Source: Sebastes aleutianus (lineage: Eukaryota; Chordata; Actinopteri; Perciformes; Sebastidae). Taken from it: a stretch of DNA of 64,000 bases. Positions 13,001 through 26,000 of the stretch are shown piece by piece. The stretch is from the NCBI GenBank assembly GCA_916700875.1, contig CAKAKS010000004.1:17719444-17783443 (forward strand), in the 5' to 3' direction. The notes under the pieces were generated by a model, which saw nothing but the letters and a program-made list of their open reading frames with translations, searched no databases and was not told the origin of the DNA. Made by a program: the position numbers and the translations under genes. Numbering within the stretch: position 1 is the first letter of the stretch; each line of letters begins with the position of its first letter.

Positions 13001-16000
13001 AATATTTGGCAATTAATTAAATAGTTGACAACTAATCAATTAATTGAATTATTGTTGCAGCTCTACTCCTATACCAGTAGTATGAGGTTGTTAGTTTGCT
13101 GGAATGACTGACTGTGTATTTAAGATTATATGAAATGATTGCATCATGACTTGAAGTGAATTTTTCTTATGGAGTGGCAAAAAAAAATAGATTTGTCATC
13201 TCCCAGAATGTTTATGTTTGTGCGATGTTTTTTGGCATGCAGTCATGAATTTACTGTGCGGCCAATAACGGAGCGATTTGCGTGGAGTCAGTCAATGATA
13301 TTTTCACCATCACTGAACTGGGGAGGAGTGCTTTTATCCGTGCCTGCATTTCTGTATATCATGTCAAACATTTACATCTCATTGAATTTCAAATGCTGTC
13401 AGGAATAGTAATGAAGCCTTGCTCCCACTGTTATGGTAATTTGGGTTGGGAGGGGGGGTTACATGGTGTCTCCCCAAAATCCTCTCCATAACATTTTAAT
13501 GTTTGCCTTCATGCTCTGTATGATTTTTGACCTTTTTTATAAGAAAGATAAAATTTCTATCCGTCTAAATTACAGATACGCACAAGTATATCATCATTAA
13601 GCACACTTGTATTTATTTAGCCATTCAAATTGGATAAAAAAAAATGTGTACATCCATATTTCATTAAATGTGCTCTTGGATGTCAGCTGCTTTATATATA
13701 TATATATATTTGCTGTACATCATGACAGCATCACACAGCATAAATAGATGTTTTCATTTACAGCAGAGACACTTAGAGATGGTTTTCCAGCAATGGCTGA
13801 AACACAGTCGGCCATTGCTGATCCTTATCGAAGCGTTGTTACCACTTAAACTAATCAATACGTATTATCCATGTGATCTTTAAAGGATGATGAATACCAA
13901 ACCTCTTATGATGATGGGCGTCTGGGTGAACATGGAGTCCAACAGGAGGAGGTCCCCGAGGAGCAGGAAGAGCAGGAGGAGCAGGAAGAGGAGGAGGAAG
14001 ACACAGCCGAGGGCTCTCAGGTCTGTATGATGACACCCCCCCAAACAACACATTACACTCTTTGTTGCTATAGATGGAATCTGCTGTTGAAACCCAGCAA
14101 AGAGGGTGCAGTAGGGATGTCACGGTACCAGAAATCTAGTAGTCGATACCAATACCAGTGAATTTCCACGATTCTCGATATCAAAGTCGATACCACAATA
14201 AAAAAAACCAACAACAATAAATCCCACGTAATTCAACACATACTCTTTTATTAAAAACATTTGAACATTATAAAAAACAGGCATGTAGCCTTTAAGTAAT
14301 AAATACAAAGAATTGACCCATTTTGTTCATTTTGGCGTATCAGCGGCATGCTATCAATCGATAGTCAGACGACGGACACTACATACTGACCATGAACACA
14401 TCTGGTCCGTCATCTCAGAGTAGTAGGAGCAGAAGGCAGAGGATTTATTGTCGAAGTGAAAAGCAAACGCACCTATTTGGCAATGTTTCACGGTTAATCT
14501 CAATGCCATAAGGGAACCATAATGTTAATGAGGTAATCGCCTCGAGGTGGATGGAGCTGTCACAGCAGGTGTGCACGGAGCAGCGGCGCCAGGTAGACCC
14601 CCGCAGCAGAGCCCCGCAGCAAAAGCGCTACCGGAGAGGCCAGACACACCGCCACCCGACAGTAAAGATCAGAGTCAGCGCTCTGCACATATTGACCGTC
14701 ATCTTTTCTTGTAAAATGTCCGGTGTAATCGGTAACAAAGGTGTTGTCACAAGTTTATTAACCGGTGGGAAAATTTTCCTCACTGTCACATCCCTACCAA
14801 CGACCATTACAGGCATCGTACGGTACATTCGGTACTGTAGAAAAAGAGTACCGTCACTTTTTTAAAATTTTGGCATTGACTTGGTACCGAAGTATCGGTT
14901 CTTCTGACATCCCTAGGGTGCAGATAGTTAACCATTTATTAATTTTCTTACTGTTCATCATAGCTCAGTGTGTGAACATAGGGATCTGTAGTTATATGGT
15001 GCATTCAAAGCATTTTTGGCATTTTTTCTCAAAAAAGCTGCTTAAACTATATATTGATAATTAAAATTGCGGCAGATAAAAAGTCTTTGGATCAACTAAT
15101 GAATTAATTGGCTAATTGTTTCAGCGTCAGAGGAGAGTTTGTGATGCACTGTAAACCATGATGACGTTAGATTGTAAAAAATTGTGACTTCTGGTTTTAA
15201 CTTCTGAAAAATGTCCTCAGATTGAAAATGAAGCTGGGCCTGAAGAAGAAACAAAGGAGGAATCGGACGAGGAGGATGAGGAAGATGAAGAATCTGGTCG
15301 CATACGGTTCAAATCTGAGAGAAAGGATGGCGCTGTTGTGCGGTTGGCTGATGCAGGCAGTAACCGGAGGAATATCCCGGAAACACTAGGTACAAATTAT
15401 TCCTTCGTTCACTAACAACCAGAGTGAATTCTCAAATATTTTCTGATTTTATGTAGTTTTACATTACTATGGACTTGAACCTGTATTTTATACCAAGTTT
15501 TTCCAGACGGTTAATGTACAAGTGCTCTGTTTTCATTAGAACTGTCAGAGAAGGCGAAGCAAGATTTGATGGAGTTTGAGGAACAAGAACGGCAAAAGAG
15601 ACAAAACCGATACGGATACGGAGGCGGAGGCCGAGGCATGCGAGGAGGAATGCGAGGAGGCAGAGGAAGAGGAGGCTTCCCACCTTTCGGAATGATGGAT
15701 TTTAGAGGAGGAAACAGAGGAAGAATGATTGACCACAGGATCCCCCTGATGGGACACATGGGCATGCAGGTAAGCCATTATACAGTCATCCACCTGAACT
15801 CTTTTAAAGGGATAATCCTTTTGGCTACACTGAGTAACTCATCACACTCCTCTTGAAGAGAAGCTAAAGAGAGCTTCACTGGATAAGATGATTTAAAAGG
15901 GCTTGACTTTTTACCTTCTTGTAAAACACGTGTTTTGTTCGCTGCTGCTCTCTGCACTATCTAAGACCTCCAAAGCCATGGTCGTTTACGCATGACAAAA

Positions 16001-19000
16001 GTCAAAGCGCTCTGCTCCCCCGTATCTATGTTGATATATGGATTATAGCAAATCATCTGGCAGTAGTCCATTTAGACAGTGTTACACAAAATTAAATTTG
16101 TTCTTTGCCCAGGATTTAGTTTCTTGTGGGCTTTCATTATTAGATATCACTCCAAGCATTTAATCCTTTGATTTACATGGCTCATCAGTTCATACAAGAC
16201 CTTTTGAAGGTCTAGGGGAAAAAGTTACTTCGAACATGTAACCTAAATAAAAAGAACTAGTGATGATCTTCAGTAACACAGTGGAAGGTTATCAGATTTC
16301 AGAGCTGGGTAAGGTGTAGTTGTTACCATAATCACTTCCTGTTAATCGTGACGTACCACATTTCTATTTTTTATGTTGTTTTTTTATTTGATCACTGAAT
16401 GAAATTATTCATTTTAACAAGCCTACATCGTATAAAAGTGCACAGAAACAAAACTATTGTACATGAATAATAAATATTGTGTTGAAGCGATTGTTCTCAA
16501 GGCTGCGTTACATTTCACTCCAGCTCTCATTATTATTTTTTTTTAATTCAATGATAATAGGCTGTGAAATTCAAAACAAAACATCAACGCTGGAAATTAA
16601 TATTTAATGACAGATGGACGACACGCCAACACCGCAAACATTCGGCTGACTGCTGTTAATGAGCTTGTACTTTTTACAACATACTGTATGTTTAACCACT
16701 TGAGTAATTTGGTCACTGGCATGTTTGTTTATTTGTTTGTTTGGTAGCTTAAACGGATAGACTGGCCAATTATCAAACACACTGTTGAAACTTCACTTGA
16801 CGATATAATTATTGTTGATTTATCATTTGGTGCATCCCTGCTTGATATATTCTCTATATATATACAGCTGACTTTTTTCTTCTTAAAGGCTGTAGCTCAC
16901 TTTAAATATATATATAGTGATCCCACCAAGGTTACCTTATGTTTTATGTCACTTTTACAAATTATTTTATCGTCAGGGGAGCCTTGCCTTAACTTATTTT
17001 ATGATATCATCTTCAATCTTGCCTGTGAATTGACTTGTTGGTGTGTCATTGCATGGCTGCAAGCAGTGATATCAGAGCCTTCTCAGAAATAAATGTGTTT
17101 TGACAGGTTGTTTTGGTTTTCCCTCCTCTCCGTTTCCCCATCTCTTTCCAATTAGCAGCCATCCTCCCGAATGCCTCTTCCTCATCAACCCCATCAGCAG
17201 CAACTGCACTCCCAGCAGCAGCACCACCCTTCACGTCCAAGAGGTCCTCCTCCCTTCCAGGACCACGGGCGCCCGCTGGCCCAGCAGCCCCTTCAGCCCC
17301 TCATCCCTCCACACATGACTCACCGCTCCCCACCGTTGCGGCCCCAGTTGGAGCCGCCACGACTGATGAATTCCCCGCCACCCAACTTCCCTCAGCATCA
17401 CCAGCAGCAGCCTCCACAGCCCAAAAACATCCACATTAACCCCCATTTCAGAGGGCCCACGTCATCCTCTGTACAAGGTAGGTTCATTATATACTTAGAA
17501 TTATAACTAATCGATTAATCGTATCCAGACTGTGTAAGATGAGTAGAGCCAAAGTCATCCTACGTATAATACTAACATGTATTTACATTATGAAGGCAAA
17601 TAAAAATGCAATAAATGTTTTTATTTTAAAAAATGATTTCTTTAAATTTCATAATCTAAATTCTGAGAATGAAAATCATAATTTTTTAATTTAATCCGAA
17701 TGTGTGTAGCCCTAGTTAAACAGCAAGATGCTCGGTTAAGGTGTACGCTATGGCTGGCAGTTATCCTTACACTGTCCTGAAAGGTGTCTGGATTAGAATG
17801 TCATTTTGTTGTTTGGTTGAATGACAAGTGAATAGCTCTCTCAGCCAGTAATGGGTTTATCCTCCATTTTTCTTCTGGCGGCATCACCATTTCATTCCCT
17901 GAGATGGGTTTATCTGGCCTGTCTGTCCAGGCCAAGATTGAAATTTTGTTAGTAAAGCATGTTAGCGTGTGTCTGTGTGTGTGTGTGTGTGTATGTGCTA
18001 GTGCGCATGGGGTTTCGGTTTTGCTCCTGAGAGGAAGACGTGTTCTGGAAAATCAGGGATTGCCTGTGGTTATGATTAAGTGTGTGTGTGCATGTGTTTG
18101 TATATATATATGTCTGTTTATTTATTTATATATTCATTTAAATGAATGTTTTCCAGTTGTAGATGTTGACATTAAATTACGGTAACCCTTATTTTGAAGC
18201 AGTATGCCAGCAATATGAAAATCCAGTTCATTGAATTATATTGTGCCAAATGTTGTCAAACAGAAAATGTCTTATTCATCTCTATTGGTTGAGTTTGGCA
18301 ATTTCTTCTTGTGTATTTGATATTTCCTTGAGCTCTCTGGTCCGTAGCTGTGTAAAGATGTGAGGAACATGTATGTCTGTGTAACAGCCTTTAGCATGGA
18401 GATGTTTAATGGGCTCCTCCTTTCTACTATCACCACCCTCTCTCTGCCTACTGCCCCTCATTTTCATTTTCTCCCCCTCCTCCATCCACCCTCCTTTCTC
18501 TTGCTCTCTCTCTCTCTCTCATTGCAGTGCCCTTGATGCCTCCTGCTCAGAGCCAGCCCAGACCTGCTGTGGGTCCTCAGAGGTTCCCTGTGAGTAGCAG
18601 CTGCTCCTCTCCCTCCCTTTCGCCTCACTTTCTCTCCCTCTCCACACGGTTAGCGTCCCTTTTTGTGAGGGCAATATCATTACGGCAATTAGACCGCCTG
18701 CCCTGGCCAAATACTGTTAAAGCAAATCTGTAAACACCGATATGAGTCTGGCTGCACAACTGGAAATGCGTGATAGGGGCTTTAGGCGGTAGACTTTTGG
18801 AGGTCGAGGCTGCAGTGGCGGGACTTAGTTAGCAACTCTTCATGGATGGGCTGGGGCTCAGACTAGCCAGCTTGGCACATAATGGAATTGTGAAACCAGG
18901 ATATACTGCCAGTTAAAATTCACTTTCCACAAGTTTGTGTCCCAAAGGCACGGAGACCTTTTTTGAAAGGTATTTGAATTAATGAAACATGCTGGTGGTT

Positions 19001-19974
19001 TGATGGGGCAGGGGTGAGCCTCTTGCCTTTTTGCAACCATATATTCCGAAGGCGGAATTTCACGTCAGAGAAAAGGGATCTTAAGTCAGTGATTTCCTGT
19101 AAGAAAAGGTCCTTTATTTCACTCACAAAGAACCCCTCCAAGGGATGACGGAAATGCCTTTAAAGTAATTACTGTATTGAGGGAAATGGCTCGACAGCAA
19201 GTCAGCCAAAGTGCCTTAAGTTACTCCGTCCTTCTAGTTAATGATGTCCAGGCATCAGGTGGTGCTGGTACTGACTGACATCTTCCTGGAAAGTGCATTT
19301 TATATGGATTTATGCAAATTAGCCATTGGAAAATAGCTGCATCCAATTGCATTCATGTGGATTTACAACCAGGTTGCCAAATGAGCCAGGCTTTCACATG
19401 GAGACAATCTTTGTCCAAAAAATTTATTTTTATTTACCTCTCTTCCAACCTTCAATGTCAGTATCGTGCAATTCCTGCTCCCCGAGGTCTTTGATTGTGC
19501 TAGATATTGATAGCACAGTAGCAGGGAGCTGTTTTGCCTCTTATCAGACAGTAGACGGTGGGGTTTGGAAGGGTATGCAGACAACTGGGCTGATGAATAG
19601 CATAGTGTTGGATTCCCCAGCTGTCAATCGCGTTTAGGCTGCCGTTGCCAAGGACACAATTTGAAATGCAGGTGACATAGCAGCCGGCAACATTCCATTT
19701 ACCAGTGGGCACCTGATTACTCATGATTATCATACATTATCATCCCATCAAATTTAATTGTTAAAAGACCGGGCGAATGGGGGGTCATAGCCTCTAGTAT
19801 TACTGCATTAAATTTTTGCTGGGGGAGACTAGTTTTGAAATATTAATCTCGGCGCCAATTAACGGTATTAGAATATTTAATCTGTTTGGATAATGACATT
19901 CATTTTAACCACGAAATAAAGATGCCACAATATTTGGAAATGTCAGTAAGGACTGTAATTTCCAGTAGTTATTA

Positions 19975-20011
<37 letters not shown>

Positions 20012-23000
20012 TTGAAATCTTTATTTCTTGTTGTGCATGTTGATAATCAAATTTAGAGATGCAACGATTAACCAATTAGTTGTCAACTATTAAATTAATC
20101 GTCAGCTATTTTGATAATCGATTTCAAGATTCTTTATTTGTCATTTGTCAATTCCAACAAAGCAGTCATTGGCAATGAAAATCTTTGGTCTCAGATTCCT
20201 TCAACAATGCTCATAAAATATGTATATATAAAAGGCCGAATCACACAAGTAACAGCAAAATGGTAAACTTAGGCATAAAATAGTGCAGTTAAAATATAGG
20301 GCTTAAATATAAGCATAAGTAAATATAAAATAGTAATGTAAATTTGTAATTTTGTTGAAGACAGTATTTCAGATGGGAAAACTGAATGTAAACAGGGTGT
20401 AGTATGTATATGATGTAATATATGTACACAGAGGTGTAAACAGGAATGGTAGTAGTAGTGGTAGGTAGTATGTATAGAGAAGTAGTAAATGTGTGTATAT
20501 ACAGTATATACACAGAGGTATAACAGTTTGTATAACAGTATGTAAAGTAAAAGTATATAAAGGTAAAATGATGAGCTCAGTAGCTCAAGAGTTCAGCAGT
20601 CTTATGGCCTGCGGGATGAAGCTGTCGGTTTGAGTAATTTTTTAAAGAAAAAACAAGTCACAATTCTCTGATTCCAGCTTCTTAAATGTGAATATTTGCT
20701 GGTTTCTTTACTCTATGACAGTAAACTGAATAAATTCTAGTTGGCTACAAAATAAGACAATTGAGGATGTCATCTTGGGCTTTGGGAAACAATTTTCTAA
20801 ATTTTTATTTCTACATACATTTTAATCGACCAAACAACTAATCAATTAATCAAGAAAATAATCGACATATTATTCGACGATGAAAATAATTGTTAGTTGC
20901 AACCCTAATTAAATTCTTCCTTGGTGATAATTGGACGCAGTCACAGCTCCTTAACTCTCTTGTGAACAGTACCATATGCCAAAAACAAAGAATATGCTTC
21001 AGTGCCCACAGCATATATTGGTATTAGCTATAAGAAGTTAACATGAAAGCCAGAGACAAAGCAGCTCTTTAAACCCAAATTTCCATTCTTTATTAAATAC
21101 TTTGACATTTGGCCCCTCTCCATTATATTTGTCTTGGTTATCCCCTAGCATCAGTTACATATTGAGCAGCCCGCAGCCTGTTTATCGAGGATTAAAAGCG
21201 AGAGGATGAGCGGCGTTATTTGAGAGGTATTATATGGACACCAGAGTCCTCATTGTGCAAACCTGCCTGTCTGACCTTTTTAGAACGGTATGATTGCGCC
21301 CTCATTGTGATCCCCTGTCTTTGTAAGCCCCTTTGATTAACTTTCTGTTAAGGAAGTTTTTGGGACTCTGGCCTTCTAGCTTTCTAACACCTCTCCTCTC
21401 TAAATACCGCCACGCAGCAGTGGAATAAAGATGGATTAAGCCTTGATAGCATCTTAAGTAATTTACAATAGGCTTGGAGGAGGCAAGCAGCCCATTTGTG
21501 GAAGTGCCACGTGTTGAATAGCAGGTTAATTTTTCAACAGAGATGAATGTTTAAAAGAATAAAGGAGACAGTTATGAGGGGGATTCGAATTCCAAGGAGG
21601 GATTAAAGGGTTGTTATCTAGTTTTCCTTGGAAGATAGATTGGGAGTAATGCGCATGCAATGAGTAGAAAGCTGTCGAACATACGTAGAGGTTGAAACAA
21701 AGGTAAGGGCACTTATCCCCTCCTGAAATACCCTTTCCTTGTTAGAGATGGGCTTTTAGAAGGTTTATCAACAAAGCCCCAAGTAGCATTAATGCAGGTT
21801 CGCTCACAAATTCAGGCCGAAGGGTTTCTTTTAATATTGGCATGCATATTGATGTTTACAACTCAAGATTCTGCGTCTTTTTAATGACCCTAGCCTTTCA
21901 ATTACAAGCGCTCCCTGCCCGATGCAGTACTCCACAACAAATTCCCATTTTTCATTAGTTTAATTTGTTTGTCATTATTGAGTTCCCAGTATGGCCTATA
22001 ATTCATGAGTTTTGTGTTTTCCCAGGGACCGGGAGACTTCCAGCAGCACATGTCTGGTAATTTTGGTCAGCCCCAGCGGCCCCCTCATCACATGGAGCCC
22101 TTTAGGAACCAGCCACCTCAAGGCCCACAAGACAGAGAGCCCCTCTTTATGGGAGGTGAGTCCCACACCCACCTTGGACGAAGGGTTACAAAGCTCTCTT
22201 GGCATATTTAATCCTATTCGACATCACCTCTGGCAGTATACCTACAGGGTACGCTGCTAGCTTTCTGGTGCAGCTCCATCAGCAGCACTCATGTTAAATG
22301 CATGTGTATATATATACATCTGAATGAGCTTTGGAAACTGCATTAAACATCTATATTTCCCATTTTTCATTCACAATGTAGAATTAAATACGACCCACTT
22401 TGTTGTACACTTTCACCTTGATAGAGTTGTCTGTTTTCGTTTCCCTTGCCATAACACTATACATCTGGAGAGGGAGTTACTGATGTATTGAAATTGGCTC
22501 GCAAGGCAAAAAACTGACATCTCTGTTGTGTTGTTTTTTGTTTGGTCTTCCTCGTGTGCACACAGAGCGCACAGAGTCAACACGGTTTCCAGGGCAGCAC
22601 ATGTTTGATCACCAGGGCCCAGCTCCTCTGATGAACAACCTCCACCAGCAGCAGCAGCAGCAGCAGCTGCCCGGCCAGGGCCACATGGGCTTCGGCCCGC
22701 CAGGACCAGCCTTCAACCAGCCGGGCCAGGGTCCGCTAGGACTTTTTCCGAGAGAACCCCCAAGACCCAACATCCCTCCCCACCAAGGTCATCAGGGGAT
22801 GGTCGGCTTGAATCAACAAGGTGGCCCCCCCAACCAGCCCAGACCTTTCATGGGCCCTCGTCAGCCGTTTGGCCAGCAGGGGAACCTTTTCCCCCCTCCA
22901 CAAGTCCAATTTGGGATGCAGGTACGACTAAGAGTAAGTGATTTAAGCCAGTAGATGTATGTTGTGCTTCTCTGTAGTTCCTCCCATATTGTTTCTTGAA

Positions 23001-26000
23001 TTTGCTTACTAAATATGGTAATTTTATTTGAGTATCATAATGTTTTTTTTTGTTGCATCCTCTCTTACCTGTAACAAATCTTGTAAAGGAGCCTGGCAAA
23101 CAATTCACATGCTTTGTCTGCCATGAATGTATGAATTTTTGTCAGCTTTGCTTAGATTATTAAAATAGCTGTGGCAAGAGCAATGACTAGACAAGTACTG
23201 TACACATGAATAAACTAGACTAGTTATCATATTCACTTCTACTGAAGCGTTAAGGAAAAAGACTCCTGTCTGTCTGCCACCTCTTTTGTCAAGAGACATA
23301 GACAAGAGCTCCCTCTAGTGATTGAATCACTATTGTTGTACTGCTAGGTAGATACTTGAGGATACCAGTTGGAGGTTAATTATAGGCAGGAATTGCCTCA
23401 TTTAATGTTGAGATAAGTGTTCATAAGAAGTAATAATTGCTGTTAAAAATCACATGAATATTTAGCATTATATGTAATCATTATATAGCATTATATGTTT
23501 CCCTTCATTCTCTGATATTTCAGGGCTTAATGCACGGCCCTCCTGTCTCCCAGATTCCACATCACGAGCCCTTACAATCCCATCAGCCCATGCACCAGCA
23601 GCAGCAACATCATAGGCAGGAGATACCCCATCATCAGCAGCAACATCTAAATGTCAATGAGCCTCGCCCCATGATGCACCATGGCCAGAATCCCTTCCAT
23701 CAACAGCAGGCGCATGGTAGCCCCAGGCAGATGACTCCCCGCCCTCAGAACCCCCAACAGCGCAACATGTCCAACAGGCAGAGGATGGTGAGAGATTAAC
23801 ATATCAGCTCATCTATTTTCTGCTCAAACTGATGAAAGGCAGTAAAATGGGGTCATTCTAATTACTGTATACTGTCAGCACCTCTCCTCAATAAACAAAA
23901 AAAGAGTGTGTGAATAATGGATATAACTAAATGCATATATTAAGATCAGATTGATTGGAAATAAAACATAAATGTTTGTATTGTGCCCTTTCTTTAGAAC
24001 ACACCCATCTCTAAGCAAATGCAGCAGCGCAACAGCAACCTCCGGGAGCTCCCGGTAGCACCTGGCAACACAAACATGAACAGTAACCGCCCCGCCGCCA
24101 ACGTTAGGCCTGTTGCCAAGGCAACACAGGGGGTGCGTCCCGGGCAGAACACTCAGCTGGTGCCTGACGGTGGCAGAGGAAGAGGCCAAGTTGCTGCCAA
24201 GATCGAATCACAGCCTGGAGGAGCAGGCAGGACAGTGGTTCGCAAGGAAATCCCAAGCACGCCGTCCAGCACGGCACCACAGGTCAGCTATTTAACAAAA
24301 AAAGCAAAACAAAGGAATGGTATCATGTCATTATGGCACAATGGACACATTATTTCAGATAAATGTTTATTAATTTTTTTTTTATAGGGCTGTCAATCGA
24401 TTCAAATATTTAATCACGATTAATTGCAAATTAATTGCACATTTTGTATCTGTTCAAAATGTACCTTAAAGGGAGATTTGTCAAGTATTTGATGCTCTAA
24501 TCAACATGGGAGTGGGCAAATGTGCTTGCTTTATGCAAATGTATGCATATATTTATTATTGGAAATCAATTAACAACACAAAACAATGACAAATATTGTC
24601 CAGAAGCCCTCACAGGTACTGCATTTAGCATAACAAATATGCTCAAATCATAACATGGCAAACTGAAGCCCAACAGGCAACAACAAACGTCAGTGTGTCA
24701 GTGTGTCAGTGTGCTGACTTGACTATGACTTGCCCCAAACTGCATGTGATTAACATAAAGTGGGCATATCTGTAAAGGGGAGACTCGTGGGTACCCATAG
24801 AACCCATTTACATTCATATATCTTGAGGTCAGAGGTCAAGGGACACCTTGAAAATGGCCATGCCAGTTTTTCCTCGCCAAAATTTAGCGTAAGTTTGGAG
24901 CGTTGTTGAGCCTCCTTCCCGACAAGCTAGTATGACATGGCTGGTACAAATGGATTCCTTAGGTTTTCTAGTTTCATATGATGCCAGTATCTTCACTCTT
25001 GCTTTAAAACACTACAACCTAAAAATTGAAAGCTGCACTAATGTGTGTTAAAGAAATTAGTGGCGTTAAAACAAATTTGCGTTAACGCGCTATTAGTTAA
25101 CTTTGAAAGCTTTAGTTTTTTATTAATATCCTTCGGAAATGGTGGTGTAAACCATGAGTATTTGTTTCCTGCTAAATTTCCAGTGACTCAGAAATTGTAA
25201 GCTTGGCCGTGCTTATTAGTGTGCTGAGAAAGACCCCCATTTATTAAAAGCCCAATCATAAGGTTGTTAATGACAGCAGTCTCATTCCATTGGAAAGACC
25301 AGATCAATACTATTGCATTTTTCTCTTGGGGTTTTGCCTTTGATTACATCTGAGTGTCAGGCCAAGTAATATGGTGCAAATAGGACACAGTGGCTCACAG
25401 CTCCCCTTCCAGTAAGCGGAGACAGGTGGTCATATTGTCAGTTTGTGTTTTGTGCCACAGGACCCTGATGAGGATGAGGAGACACGGCAGTACCGTCTGA
25501 AGATTGAGGAGCAGAAGCGTCTGAGAGAGGAGATCCTGAAGAGAAAGGAGATGCGACGGCAGATGCAGGCTGGCGTCAGGAAGAAAGAGCTGCTGGACAG
25601 GCTCAACGCCCAGTCTCCGAGCCAAGGCCCAGTTCCTGCACACATTCAACCCTCACCACAAAATCAGCAAATGCCCCACCCTGTACAACAGCTACAACAT
25701 CATCATCAACAACAACAACAACAACAACAACAACCACCACCTCCGCAACTACAGCAGCAACAACAGGAACAAAGACAGCAGCAACAACTGCAGCTACAAC
25801 AGCAGAGACAGTTGCCTCAGAGACCACAACAATCATTAAATCAATCATTAAGGAATCCTAATCAAGCCACCCCCATCCCTCCCAACGGCAGTCCTCAGAT
25901 CCCTAGCCCACGTCCCAATGTTAAGACACGGCTGCAGATGGTAAAAGGTGGCTCCCAGCAGCAGCAGACCCCTGGGCCTGTTCCAGACCAGCAATGGAGG

